Shown in pieces: positions 50,635-59,335 of a DNA stretch of 64,000 bases (position 1 is its first letter; each line of letters starts with the position of its first letter). The notes below the pieces were generated by a model that was not told the DNA's origin, made no database searches, and worked only from the letters and a program-made list of their open reading frames with translations. Location: NCBI RefSeq assembly GCF_029338275.1, contig NZ_CP119789.1, forward strand, positions 496,001 through 560,000, read 5' to 3'. Source of the stretch: Haloarcula ordinaria (GTDB taxonomy: Archaea; Halobacteriota; Halobacteria; Halobacteriales; Haloarculaceae). The translations under genes were made by a program, and so were the position numbers.

Positions 50635-51846
50635 ATGCTCTCGTTCGAGGACGTGCTGGCGGCCCAGGACCGGGTCAGCCAGACGGCGCGCCACACCCCG
50701 CTCGACTACTCACACACCTTCTCTTCGATGACCGGCGCGGACGTCCACCTCAAGCTCGAACTGTTCCAGCGCACCGGGTCGTTCAAGATACGGGGTGCGA
50801 CCAACCGCATCGCGACGCTCTCGACCGAGGAGCGCGAGAACGGCGTCGTCACCGCGAGCGCGGGCAACCACGCGCAGGGCGTCGCACTCGCCGCGACGCG
50901 CATCGGCGTGGACTCGAAGATCGTGATGCCCGAACACGCGCCCGTCTCGAAGGTCAAGGCAACCCGGAGTTACGGCGGCGAGGTCGTCCTCTCCGGCCGC
51001 GACTACGACGCCGCCGCCGAGCGCGCCCACGAGATCGAACGCGAAGAGGGCCGGACCTACATCCACGCCTTCGACGACGAGCAGGTGATGGCCGGCCAGG
51101 GGACCATCGGTCTGGAGATTTACGACGACCTGCCCGAGGTCGAGACGGTGGTCGTCCCCATCGGCGGCGGCGGCCTCATCAGCGGCATCGCCACCGCGCT
51201 GAAGGGCAAGAACGAGGACATCCGCGTCGTCGGCGTCCAGGCCGAAGGGGCCTCCAGCGTCGCCGAGTCGCTGCGGAAGGGCCGGCGAATCGAACGCAAC
51301 TCCGTCGAGACCATCGCCGACGGTATCGCGACTCGGACCGTCGGCGAGCGGACCTTCGAGATAATCCAGGAGCGCGTCGACGAGGTGGTGACCGTCACCG
51401 ACCCGGAGATCGCGGTGGCGCTGACGACCCTGCTCGAACGCTCGAAGACCCTCGCCGAGGGGGCCGGCGCTGTCGCGCTCGCCGCGGTGCTCGAAGGGAA
51501 ATTCGACTGCGACGAGGGCGAAACCGTCGTCCCGGCGCTGTGTGGCGGCAACATCGACCTGAACATGCTGACGAACGTCGTCATGCGAGGCCTGGTCGAG
51601 ACGGGGCGCTACCTCAAACTCCGGACCGTCCTCAAGGACCGCCCCGGCGCGCTAGAGGAACTGGTCGGGATTCTCTCGGCCCAGCGGGCCAACATCTACG
51701 CCATCGAGCACGACCGGACCAGCCGCGACGTGGCGATGAACGACGCCGAGGTCGAACTGGATTTGGAGACCCGCGGTCCCGAGCACGTCGAAGCACTGCT
51801 CTCGGCGTTGCGCGAGCGCGGGTACGAGGTCGACGTGCTGGTCTGA
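50635..51846 (+). CDS. ilvA: threonine ammonia-lyase with ACT domain
   Basis: PLP enzyme that deaminates threonine to 2-ketobutyrate for isoleucine synthesis. Lys51 in RTGSFKIRGATN is the Schiff-base site, followed by ASAGNHAQGVA, the glycine-rich PIGGGGLISG and a C-terminal ACT domain (about 325-403) for effector control. The 403-residue length matches the biosynthetic single-ACT type. RidA lies 45 bp downstream. Confidence 0.93.
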   Translation: MLSFEDVLAAQDRVSQTARHTPLDYSHTFSSMTGADVHLKLELFQRTGSFKIRGATNRIATLSTEERENGVVTASAGNHAQGVALAATRIGVDSKIVMPEHAPVSKVKATRSYGGEVVLSGRDYDAAAERAHEIEREEGRTYIHAFDDEQVMAGQGTIGLEIYDDLPEVETVVVPIGGGGLISGIATALKGKNEDIRVVGVQAEGASSVAESLRKGRRIERNSVETIADGIATRTVGERTFEIIQERVDEVVTVTDPEIAVALTTLLERSKTLAEGAGAVALAAVLEGKFDCDEGETVVPALCGGNIDLNMLTNVVMRGLVETGRYLKLRTVLKDRPGALEELVGILSAQRANIYAIEHDRTSRDVAMNDAEVELDLETRGPEHVEALLSALRERGYEVDVLV

Positions 51847-51891
51847 CGCCGCCGACTCGGGATTTATTAGCCAGGCGGTCCCCGCTCCGAT

Positions 51892-52269
51892 ATGAAAGAC
51901 ATCGTCAGCACCGACGACGCACCCGCCGCCGTCGGCGCGTACAGCCAGGCGACCACCACCGACGACCTCGTGTTCACCGCCGGCCAGATTCCGCTGACAC
52001 CCGACGGCGACCTGCTGGACGGGGCCGCCGTCGACGTCCAGACCGAACAGGCCCTAGAGAACGTCGCGGCCATCCTCGACGCGGCGGACACCGACATGGA
52101 CAGCGTGCTGAAGGTGACGGTGTTCCTGGCCGACATCGACGACTTCGAGGCGATGAACGATACCTACGAGACGTTCTTCGACGACGAACCGCCCGCCCGC
52201 TCGGCCGTCGCCGTCAAGGACCTCCCGAAGGGCGTCGCCGTCGAAATCGAGGCCGTCGCCGCCCGGTAG
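51892..52269 (+). CDS. ridA: RidA family enamine/imine deaminase
   Basis: A 125-residue protein with the RidA signature GAYSQATTTDDLVFTAGQIP and the Arg in PPARSAVAVKDLPKG. It hydrolyses the 2-aminocrotonate enamine released by threonine ammonia-lyase, whose gene lies directly upstream. The next small gene begins at the very next base after the stop. GATTTATTAGCC, about 25 bp before the ATG, is a plausible own promoter. Confidence 0.93.
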   Translation: MKDIVSTDDAPAAVGAYSQATTTDDLVFTAGQIPLTPDGDLLDGAAVDVQTEQALENVAAILDAADTDMDSVLKVTVFLADIDDFEAMNDTYETFFDDEPPARSAVAVKDLPKGVAVEIEAVAAR

Positions 52270-52473
52270 ATGCGCCTGCGAACGAAATCCAGCCTGCTGT
52301 GGGGCGCCGTGGGCGGCCTCGCCTTCCTGGTCTTGCTCCAGGGTTACGAACTGCTCGCGGCGCAACCGGTCGACCTCGGTGTGAAGTTCGGCGTCGCCGT
52401 CCTCGTGACGGCCGGCGCGGCGACCCTGACGTACGCCGCCCACGGCCGCCTACCCGGAAGCGAAAGTCCTTAA
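52270..52473 (+). CDS. two-span small membrane protein
   Basis: A 67-residue protein (MRLRTKSSLLWGAVGGLAFL) with helices at about 10-28 and 38-57 and a short polar end, starting immediately after the ridA stop, hence coupled to it. No function recognised. It ends 28 bp before tRNA-Ser. Confidence 0.7.
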   Translation: MRLRTKSSLLWGAVGGLAFLVLLQGYELLAAQPVDLGVKFGVAVLVTAGAATLTYAAHGRLPGSESP

Positions 52474-52501
52474 CCACCCGCCGACTCACTCTCGAATGCG
52501 T

Positions 52502-52583
52502 GCCAGGATGGCCGAACGGTAAGGCGCACGCCTGGAAAGCGTGTTCCCTTTCGGGATTCTGGGTTCAAATCCCAGTCCTGGCG
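52502..52583 (+). tRNA. tRNA-Ser (anticodon GGA)
   Basis: Acceptor GCCAGGA (52502-52508) pairs with TCCTGGC (52576-52582), with discriminator G at 52583. The anticodon stem CACGC/GCGTG encloses CTGGAAA, giving GGA, which reads UCC/UCU. The variable arm is long (class II, TTCCCTTTCGGGATT region), and the T arm is CTGGGTTCAAATCCCAG. The 3' CCA is not encoded. All hallmarks agree with serine. Confidence 0.97.
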
Positions 52584-52729
52584 TACCACCTTTTTCCGCG
52601 TCGGGTTCGCGCTCCGCGCCCAGCGCCTGATGGCACGTGAGCGGCCTGCTCCACACGGAAACGACCGTGCTGGGAGAAGGGCAAGTATATAAAACAAACA
52701 GTTAATGTCTCCTGAAACGTACCAGATGG

Positions 52730-53566
52730 ATGAGCAACGGTCGTCTACCAGTCACCCGCCGGGACGTACTTGCTATCTCGTCGACCCTCGCTGTCGCTTC
52801 GCTTGCGGGATGTGCCGCGACCGATGGCGGTACGAACGAAGACATCAAGACCGGCGCGCGACTCTGGCTCCCGCTCGACCACCCAAGCGTCGAAGAATAC
52901 GATACCAGAACGATCGACGGAAGGATAGCCACCGTCAGCTACCGGACCAACATCCTCCTCTACAACGATATCGGCCTCGAACAGACACTCAGAGAACGAA
53001 CAGACGGCGGCTTCACCCACTCACCGGCCCGCATCCTCGGGACGATCTACGTCCAAACCGACGGGGTCGGCTCCAGATTCATCGACAGAGCAGCCGAGCA
53101 ACTCCGAGAGCAAGTAGAGACCGCACTCCAAGAAGAGATGCGAAACTACGGCATCACCGAAATCGCCCGACAAGAGACAGACGAGCCAACCACACGAGAA
53201 TATCGCGGCGTCGTCGCTGTCGGAGACGTATTCCAACACGACGACGTAGACGACGAAGCGCTCGAAGCGATCCCGCCCATCGAGATGCGGTGCGGATTCG
53301 AACTCGGGAGGAGTCCTGAGGCCAGTACCAACCTCAGAGGGTCGCTCTGGATACAACCAGCCGGCACGTACGAAGTGAGACAAATCCGAACAGACGGCGA
53401 AGCCCTGCGTTCTGTGATTGCAAGTCGAGGTGGCGACAGGAATCTCAGTGACGGTGGCGACGCAGACGCTGACAGCCTCGGAGACATCACGATCGAAGAC
53501 GAGCTCGAACTCAGCATTAGCACGATGAAGATCAGCACCAACAGTCAGAAAGCGGTACGCAAATAG
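52730..53566 (+). CDS. Tat lipoprotein next to tRNA-Ser
   Basis: A 278-residue protein whose N-terminus (MSNGRLPVTRRDVLAIS...SLAGC) has a twin-arginine motif TRRDVL and a lipobox LAGC, so it is probably Tat-exported and lipid-anchored. A mixed alpha/beta domain follows, with no family I can name (perhaps a haloarchaeal DUF6517-like lipoprotein, unverified). Codon use is more A-rich than neighbours. The strong TATATAAAAC box (about 52684-52693) drives it. Proximity to a tRNA raises transfer, but no integrase or att duplication was found. Confidence 0.72.
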   Translation: MSNGRLPVTRRDVLAISSTLAVASLAGCAATDGGTNEDIKTGARLWLPLDHPSVEEYDTRTIDGRIATVSYRTNILLYNDIGLEQTLRERTDGGFTHSPARILGTIYVQTDGVGSRFIDRAAEQLREQVETALQEEMRNYGITEIARQETDEPTTREYRGVVAVGDVFQHDDVDDEALEAIPPIEMRCGFELGRSPEASTNLRGSLWIQPAGTYEVRQIRTDGEALRSVIASRGGDRNLSDGGDADADSLGDITIEDELELSISTMKISTNSQKAVRK

Positions 53567-53756
53567 ACGTACTGAACACACACGTTAGTTCCACACCACA
53601 CGCCGCCGCTCCCCGTCGTCGCGGCCGTCTCGCTCTCTTGTGACAGGGTGCCCGGCGCAGCCGATACGCGCCCTAGATCCAGCACGGTTCCTGAAACCGA
53701 TCACCGATTGAGGGGCTCAGAGAAGCCCGGTATTCAGAAGAAGACTGCTGTGACCG

Positions 53757-54140
53757 TCACAGCGGAACGTCACAGCCCAAGTCATCGAGTGTCACGAGCG
53801 CCCGGTCGACGTCCGCAGCCTTGACCAGCACGTGGTCCGTCGAGAACGCCGACAGCGCGAACATCGAGACGTCAGCATCGGCGAGTGCCGTCGCGACGCT
53901 CGCCAGGAACCCGACGAGGTCGAACGGGAGCACCGCCTCGAAGGTGAGGACCTTCCAGCCGGGTTCGACGTCGATGGTTCGCTCGGGGTCGTAGGTTCCC
54001 TCCACGGCGACGACGGTCGTCTCGCGTCCGTCCTGAATACAGGCGAAGGCGTCCGGGTCCGGCCGGTCGGTCTTGACGACGGCGTAGCGCTCGTCGGAGA
54101 CGGTGACGGTGGCCTCCGCCAGAACGTCGGCTGCGTCCAT
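53757..54140 (-). CDS. ACT domain-containing protein
   Basis: A 127-residue protein starting MDAADVLAEATVTVSDERYA with two ACT-like beta-alpha-beta halves (second half PFDLVGFLASVATALADADVSMFALSA, with the regulatory ligand-binding loop). It resembles the stand-alone ACT (COG3603/CASTOR-like) proteins that bind amino acids. Ligand unknown. The 190-bp gap to the lipoprotein gene holds nothing I can support. Start at 54140. Confidence 0.82.
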   Translation of the reverse strand: MDAADVLAEATVTVSDERYAVVKTDRPDPDAFACIQDGRETTVVAVEGTYDPERTIDVEPGWKVLTFEAVLPFDLVGFLASVATALADADVSMFALSAFSTDHVLVKAADVDRALVTLDDLGCDVPL

Positions 54141-54208
54141 ACGAGTCGATTCGCGGCCGGGGCCGAAACGTCCTCCGCCTGCTAACGGGCCGACTCGGGT
54201 CGGGAGGT

Positions 54209-54472
54209 CTACAGCGTCTCGACGCACTCACGACAGTACCGGAAGCCGCGTTCGTTGACCGTCCCGCAGCGGCCACAGCGGAAGCCACCAGACGGCAGCG
54301 GGCCACGCATCTCAGCCTCGCCGGCGGGTCGCTCGGGCGTGTCGGGGGCCCCGTCGCGCCAGCGCTCGCGGCCCTCGATGAGGATGCTCACGAGGACCGG
54401 TAGCGCCGCTGCGAGGGCGACGAGCGCCATCGCGGTGAGGACGACGACGTAGACATCCCCGAACTGGACCAT
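54209..54472 (-). CDS. membrane-anchored zinc-ribbon protein (DUF7577-like)
   Basis: An 87-residue protein with one N-terminal membrane helix (MVQFGDVYVVVLTAMALVAL), a charged linker, and a C-terminal zinc ribbon FRCGRCGTVNERGFRYCREC. The ribbon faces the cytoplasm or exterior depending on topology. Common in haloarchaea, function unknown. Confidence 0.78.
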   Translation of the reverse strand: MVQFGDVYVVVLTAMALVALAAALPVLVSILIEGRERWRDGAPDTPERPAGEAEMRGPLPSGGFRCGRCGTVNERGFRYCRECVETL

Positions 54473-54520
54473 GTAGCGGGTACGTGCCGGGAGGCAGTAG
54501 TTCCTGTGGTCGCAGTCTGC

Positions 54521-54898
54521 TCAGCCCTGGCTGAGGATTTCGAGCGTGTAGCCGTCGGGGTCCTCGACGAACGAGATGTAGGCGTCGGTCCCCTCGCTCT
54601 CGGTGGGTTCGAGGACCGGCGCGGCGCCGGCGTCCAGGGCCTGCTCGAAGGTCGCGTCGACGTCGTCGACGGTGAAGGCGACGTGGTCGACGTCGGCCCG
54701 CGTGGGGGCGATAGGCGTGGTTCGGTCGGGTTCGTGGCGCAGCTGGATGTCGCCGTCGCCCTCGCCGTCTTCGGCCAGGTAGACGTTCTCGACACCGTCG
54801 ACGGTGAACCGGTTGGTCTCTTCGAAGCCCAGTTCCCCGTAGAACTCCATCGCGCGGTCGAGGTCCGAGACACAGAGTGCGACGTGTGCAAGGTCCAT
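54521..54898 (-). CDS. VOC/glyoxalase family protein
   Basis: A 125-residue vicinal-oxygen-chelate fold: MDLAHVALCVSDLDRAMEFY opens the first beta-alpha-beta-beta-beta unit, DVDHVAFTVDDVDATFEQAL the second. ISFVEDPDGYTLEILS ends with the metal-binding Glu. Possibly lactoylglutathione-lyase-like or dioxygenase-like. Start at 54898 is preferred over an upstream start because the extra 57 residues run into the opposite gene. Confidence 0.88.
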   Translation of the reverse strand: MDLAHVALCVSDLDRAMEFYGELGFEETNRFTVDGVENVYLAEDGEGDGDIQLRHEPDRTTPIAPTRADVDHVAFTVDDVDATFEQALDAGAAPVLEPTESEGTDAYISFVEDPDGYTLEILSQG

Positions 54899-54999
54899 GC
54901 CCGGCCGTTCGGCGGCGTCCGGAAAGACAGTACCGGTCACACACCGCCGCGCAGCTGGGCTGCCGCTTATTTGCCGCTCGAAATACACGTCCGACGCAG

Positions 55000-55695
55000 A
55001 TGGACCAGGTGGAGCCGACGGCGCTCCTGCTCGAGTACACGCAGGACAAAATCGCGATCGTCGAGCCATCCGGGACGTACACCTACGTCAACGCGGCCGC
55101 AAAGCACATTCTGGGCTACGAACCCGAGCAACTGGTCGGCGAGAACGCCTTCGAGTACATCCACCCCGACGACCAGGCGGCGGTCCGCGAGCAGTTCGAG
55201 GCACTGGCCGACACGGACAGCTTCGAAGCAGACACGGCGACGTACCGCTACCAGACGAGCGACGGGGGCTGGGTCTGGCTCGAGAGCTAGATGTCGAACC
55301 TTCGGGGTTCGGAACTCGGCGGGTACATCGTCAGCTCGCGGGACGTCACCGACCGCGAGGTGGCCGAGCGCGAGCGCCGTGAGAGCCGTGACAGGCTGGC
55401 CGAACTCGTCGAGAACGCCATCTGCCACACCCACGGTACCGAGCCCACCGTCGAGGTCTCGGTCCGGACGCGCGGGGACCACGTGGACCTCGTGGTCGCC
55501 GACAACGGGCCGCCGATACCAGCGGCCGACCGGCGGGTCTTCCTGGGCGACCACGAGATGACGACGGTCGACCACAGCCGCGGCGTCGGGCTCTGGCTCG
55601 TCTATTGGGTCGTCGACATCGCGAACGGGAGCATCGACTACGAGTTCGACGAGCACGGAAACACGGTCACGCTCACCCTGCAGCGCGCGGACTGA
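55000..55695 (+). pseudogene. decayed PAS-domain sensor histidine kinase
   Basis: Begins MDQVEPTALLLEYTQDKIAI with an intact PAS domain (about 1-95) interrupted by TAG at 55288-55290 (GGWVWLES-stop-MSNLRG). The frame continues into SRDVTDREVAERERRESRDR, then jumps straight to AELVENAICHTHGTEP, missing the phospho-acceptor (H-box) and first half of the ATPase domain. The rest of the HATPase (DNGPPI, GVGLWLVYWVV) is present. Nonsense plus internal deletion together indicate a pseudogene, not a readthrough gene. Confidence 0.85.
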
Positions 55696-55704
55696 ACGGG
55701 CACC

Positions 55705-56628
55705 TTAATCGGCGTCGGGGAACTCGACCGCCCGCTTGAGCCCGTCCTTGGCGACGAACACCTCGCCGTCGAACACCTCGCTGGCCTCGGCCTCGAGGCG
55801 GTCGGCCTGGCCGGCGTAGCGCGTCGAGATGTGTGTCAGCGCCAGCGACGTGACGCCGGCCTGTCGGGCGACGTCGGCGGCCTCCGCGGCCGTCGAGTGG
55901 GCCGTCGCCTGCGCTCGGTCGGCACGGTCCTGCGCGAAGGTGGCGTCGTGAATCAGGAGGTCGGCGTCCTCGCTGGCGTCGACGACGCTGTCGGTCGGGA
56001 GCGTATCGCCGGTGTAGACGAGCGTCCGGCCGGGTCGCGGCGGCCCGACGACCTCCTCGGGCTGGACGGTCCGGCCGTCGTGTTCGACCGGTTCGCCGCG
56101 GTGGAGCTTCGAGTACTTGGGGCCCGGCGACATGCCCAGTTCCGCCTCGGCCTTCTCGCGGTCGAACCGGCCCTTGCGGTCGGCCTCGGCGAGGACGTAC
56201 CCGACCGACGGACAGCGGTGCTGGGTCCCGATGACCCGTACCTCGTACTCCTCGCGGGAGAGGGCCACGTCGCCGGTCGACACCTCGTTGATGCGGACGG
56301 GATAGGACGGCGAGGTGCCGTTGGCCTCGATGAGCTGTCGGAGGTCCCCCCGCGTCCCTGCCGGGGTGTGGATGGCGATCGGCGCGTCACGTTCGTTGAA
56401 GTCCCACGTCTGCAGGAGGCCGGGAATCCCCAGGACGTGGTCGCCGTGGAGGTGCGAGACGAACAGGTGGTCGATAGCGAAGCCGGTCCCGTAGCGCATC
56501 ATCTGGCGCTGGGTGCCCTCCCCACAGTCGAACAGCAAGTAGTCGCCCTCTCTGTTGACGAACACGCTGCTGGTGTTTCGCTGGGTCGTCGGAATCGCCC
56601 CACTCGTCCCGAGGAACGTCACGCGCAT
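55705..56628 (-). CDS. rnz: ribonuclease Z
   Basis: tRNA 3'-trailer endonuclease of the MBL fold. The 307-residue protein starts MRVTFLGTSGAIPTTQRNTSS, with SHLHGDHVLG (HxHxDH motif near 60), VYTGDT, and ALTHISTRYAG near the C-terminus. It removes 3' ends so that CCA can be added, which the CCA-less tRNA-Ser in this window would require. Confidence 0.95.
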   Translation of the reverse strand: MRVTFLGTSGAIPTTQRNTSSVFVNREGDYLLFDCGEGTQRQMMRYGTGFAIDHLFVSHLHGDHVLGIPGLLQTWDFNERDAPIAIHTPAGTRGDLRQLIEANGTSPSYPVRINEVSTGDVALSREEYEVRVIGTQHRCPSVGYVLAEADRKGRFDREKAEAELGMSPGPKYSKLHRGEPVEHDGRTVQPEEVVGPPRPGRTLVYTGDTLPTDSVVDASEDADLLIHDATFAQDRADRAQATAHSTAAEAADVARQAGVTSLALTHISTRYAGQADRLEAEASEVFDGEVFVAKDGLKRAVEFPDAD

Positions 56629-56955
56629 CTCGTTGGGTTCTGCGCCACCGACGGGTAAACGCGTGTCGAATGCGTGCGCCGAAAGCCGCGCTTGTCTCGG
56701 TGAGGGTCTGTGTCACGGGCCCGGCTTGCCGTGCCCGGCCAGTCACGCGACTCTGTGAGCGTCGACCCGGCGGAACCGCCGCCGGAAATCTCATCCAACC
56801 GACGACAAACCTCGGCTTTGTGCGAGCTGGGACGACGTTTGTCCGTAGTTCGACGGGCTTTCCCGGGTGAACGGTAGCCCCGCTTTATCAGTTGTTCGTC
56901 CGACAGGTCTCTCGAACTGCCTGGAGCGCTACCCCCGGGCAGTGACAACTATATC
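56629..56955. other. 327-bp intergenic region
   Basis: Between divergent rnz and the secreted-protein gene. Contains short GC hairpins (for example GGGCCCGGCTTGCCGTGCCC) and a GCTTTATCAG box (about 56881-56890) that may drive the downstream gene. No protein or RNA gene that I can support. Confidence 0.5.
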
Positions 56956-57813
56956 ATGAATCGAAAGTTACTCGCGCTATCGCTCGCCGTCGTCGCCGTC
57001 GGCGCCATCGCCTTCCAGGTGGGTGGCGTTGCGGCACAGCAGGACGCTGGCGGGAACCAACCGACAGCCACAGGACTCACAGTCGCGGAACTGAACGCAC
57101 CGGCGAGCGCCACGCCGGGCGATAACGTGACCGTGCTCGCGATGGTCTCGAACCCGACCGACGAACGCCAGACGGAGTCCGTGACGTTCCGCTTTGAAGG
57201 GGACGTCATCGACCGCCAGCTCGTCTCGGTCCCCGCGAACGAGACCCAGATGGTCCAGTTCTCGGCCGCCACGGCGGGTGTCGAGCCGGGCACGTACCGC
57301 CACGGCGTCTTCACGGAGACCGACGGCCAGATCGCGACCATCACGCTCGCTGAATCGTACACGCTCGATGCGCTCGACGCACCGTCGACCGTCGAGCAGG
57401 GCGAGACCGTCGTCGTCAACGCCACGGTGACCAACCCGAACGAGTTCGAGACCACGCAATCCGTCGAGTTCCGACTGGAGGGCGCCCTCGTCGCGTCCGA
57501 GTCGGTGACGCTCAACGGCAGTGAGAGCACCACCGTGACCTTCGAGGTCCCGACCGACGCGGTCGAACCCGGGACGTACGTCCACAGCGTGTTCACGCGC
57601 GACGGTGGCGCGTTCGCCGAACTCGAAGTGATCGAGGAACCGGCGACCGAGACGCCGACCGAAACGGAGACACCCACTGAGACGCCGACCGAAACGGAGA
57701 CACCCACTGAGACGCCGACTGAAACTGAGACCGAGACTACAACCGAAACGGAAACTGAGTCGCCCACCGAGACGCCGACTGACACCGAAACCGAAACTGC
57801 GACTGAAACCTGA
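56956..57813 (+). CDS. secreted two-domain protein with Thr/Glu/Pro-repeat tail
   Basis: Starts MNRKLLALSLAVVAVGAIAF, a Sec signal peptide cut near VAA-QQ. Two related Ig-like domains follow (AELNAPASATPGDNVTVLAM... and LDALDAPSTVEQGETVVVNA...), each ending in VEPGTYRHGVFT or VEPGTYVHSVFT. The last 60 residues are a PT/TE-rich stretch (ETPTETETPT repeats) ending without a C-terminal anchor such as PGF. It may be a glycosylated extracellular protein, or an anchor may have been lost by repeat contraction. Confidence 0.82.
   Translation: MNRKLLALSLAVVAVGAIAFQVGGVAAQQDAGGNQPTATGLTVAELNAPASATPGDNVTVLAMVSNPTDERQTESVTFRFEGDVIDRQLVSVPANETQMVQFSAATAGVEPGTYRHGVFTETDGQIATITLAESYTLDALDAPSTVEQGETVVVNATVTNPNEFETTQSVEFRLEGALVASESVTLNGSESTTVTFEVPTDAVEPGTYVHSVFTRDGGAFAELEVIEEPATETPTETETPTETPTETETPTETPTETETETTTETETESPTETPTDTETETATET
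57649..57708 (+). repeat. 30-bp tandem repeat in the secreted-protein tail
   Basis: Two identical 30-bp units (57649-57678 and 57679-57708), each encoding ten residues ETPTETETPT, followed by a diverged third copy. Such repeats change length by slippage and make tail length variable between strains. Confidence 0.85.
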
Positions 57814-57895
57814 CGGGGCATCGACGACGCAACCGTCGTCCGTCGAGCCCTGCCACCCGTTCACATTTTTAACTGTGCCCGTCGTAGCCGCGTCC

Positions 57896-58561
57896 ATGGA
57901 GTTCGTCATCGTCGGCTACGGCCGCGTCGGAACCCGGACCGCACGAATCCTCGATAGCGAAGGGCACGACGTCACCATCGTCGAGCGCGACCACGAGAAG
58001 GTCGACCGGGCCAGAGAGGCCGGGTTCGAGGCGTTCCAGGGCGACGGTAGCGACGAATCGCTGCTCGTCAAGGCGGGCATCGAGACAGCCGACGCCATCG
58101 GTGGCCTCACGGGCGACCTGAACATCAACTTCACCGCCTGCATGGTCGGGCGCGAGTACGGCTGTCGAACGGTGCTTCGCATCGACGCCGACTACCGCGA
58201 GGAGATCTACGAGAAGTACGCCGCGGACGTCGACGAGATCATCTACCCCGAGCGGCTCGGCGCCGCCGGCGCGAAGACCGCACTGCTGGGCGGTGACTTC
58301 AACGTGCTCGCCGACCTCACCGAACAGCTCTCGGTCGCGAGCGTGCAGGTCCCCGAGGAGTCGCCGGTCATCGGCAAGCGCGTCGTCGAGGTCGAGCTGC
58401 CCGGCGAGGCACACATCTACGCCCACGGCCGCAGTCACGAACCGATGAGCATCCCGCTGCCACAGACCGTCATCGAGGCGGGCGACAGCGTCGCCATCAT
58501 GAGCGACCCCGACGAGCTCGAGGCGGTCCGCGCGTCGCTGCGCGGCGAGGCGTCTGCCTGA
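57896..58561 (+). CDS. trkA: TrkA family K+ transport regulator
   Basis: A 221-residue RCK protein: MEFVIVGYGRVGTRTARILD is the NAD-binding GxGxxG motif, and the TrkA-C domain starts near 135 (LSVASVQVPEESPVIGKRV). Start at 57896 with AT box CACATTTTTAAC about 30 bp upstream. No K+ transporter gene is adjacent; it may act with the channel at 48.9 kb or a remote Trk/Ktr system. Confidence 0.92.
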   Translation: MEFVIVGYGRVGTRTARILDSEGHDVTIVERDHEKVDRAREAGFEAFQGDGSDESLLVKAGIETADAIGGLTGDLNINFTACMVGREYGCRTVLRIDADYREEIYEKYAADVDEIIYPERLGAAGAKTALLGGDFNVLADLTEQLSVASVQVPEESPVIGKRVVEVELPGEAHIYAHGRSHEPMSIPLPQTVIEAGDSVAIMSDPDELEAVRASLRGEASA

Positions 58562-58764
58562 GCGAGAGACCGGAACCCAGAAAGGGGGGGATGGGTTTCG
58601 GTATCCGGGCGCGCCCAGCGGGAGGATGGGAAATCGAGGCCGTCGGAGCGCGCCCGTACTGAGGCGAGACCACGGCTGGACATAAACACCCGTCAGACGT
58701 GCGACCGACGGACGGCCGACGGGGTATCGCGCGGCTTTTTGTCGACCCGGACCGTCTGTGGGGT

Positions 58765-58860
58765 ATGACCTGGCGCGACCTGTTCGAGCGTGCGGACGAG
58801 TACGAGACGAGCGTCGCGGCCGTCCGCGAGGCGCTGGCCGCCACCCGTGACGATGCCTGA
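58765..58860 (+). CDS. 31-residue protein upstream of a PIN-like gene
   Basis: Short frame starting MTWRDLFERADEYETSVAAV with a strongly helical, Glu/Arg/Ala-rich sequence. The last 8 nt overlap the next gene (ATG at 58853), so translation is coupled, similar in layout to small antitoxin-toxin pairs. A CTTTTTGTC box lies about 30 bp upstream. Too short to place in a family. Confidence 0.6.
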   Translation: MTWRDLFERADEYETSVAAVREALAATRDDA

Positions 58861-59335
58861 GGCGTCGCCGGCCCGCATCGTCGCGGACGCCGACGTGCTG
58901 GCGGCTGACCTGCTGTGTGGCGACGTCTCCGGAAACGCTGCGCGGGTGGCGCTGGACCACGTCCGGCAGCACTCCTGGGTGTCCCTGGTCGCCAGCGACC
59001 CGTTGCTCGACGACGCCCAGGCAGTCATCGAATCGCTGGCCGACGAGTCGCTGGCGGCCGGCTGGCGCGAGCGCATCGAGCGCGAGCGAACAGCTGTCGA
59101 CCACCCCGACGGCGACCACCCGGCGCTCGCGTCTGCCTACCGCGGCGGGGCCGCCCACCTGCTCACCTACGACGAAGGGCTCAGAAGTGCCAGCACGGGC
59201 GCCTCGCTGCGGTCACACATGAGCGTGAGCGTGCGCGCACCCGACGCGTTCGCCCGGCTGTTCGACCCCGAATCGCTGTACGAGGCGGTCGAGGGCGGCT
59301 CGTACCCCGGCCCCGACCGCGACCCGCGGGCCTAG
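58853..59335 (+). CDS. PIN-like domain protein (DUF7384-like)
   Basis: A 160-residue protein with [17 protein letters not shown] (Asp-rich start typical of PIN-fold active sites), an internal acid helix and [12 protein letters not shown] (another Asp motif). This pattern suggests a PIN-like nuclease; I think of a haloarchaeal DUF family (DUF7384-like), unverified. Coupled to the 31-residue gene and convergent with the transducer gene (4-nt overlap). Confidence 0.7.
   Translation: MPEASPARIVADADVLAADLLCGDVSGNAARVALDHVRQHSWVSLVASDPLLDDAQAVIESLADESLAAGWRERIERERTAVDHPDGDHPALASAYRGGAAHLLTYDEGLRSASTGASLRSHMSVSVRAPDAFARLFDPESLYEAVEGGSYPGPDRDPRA

Noticed and set aside
55288..55290. TAG as a pyrrolysine readthrough codon in the PAS kinase
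   Set aside because: Pyrrolysine genes are not expected in this group, and the same gene also carries a domain deletion.
58562..58764. Gene in the gap after the TrkA gene at 57.9 kb
   Set aside because: Open frames there are short and lack start and codon support; only a promoter box near 58735 is evident.
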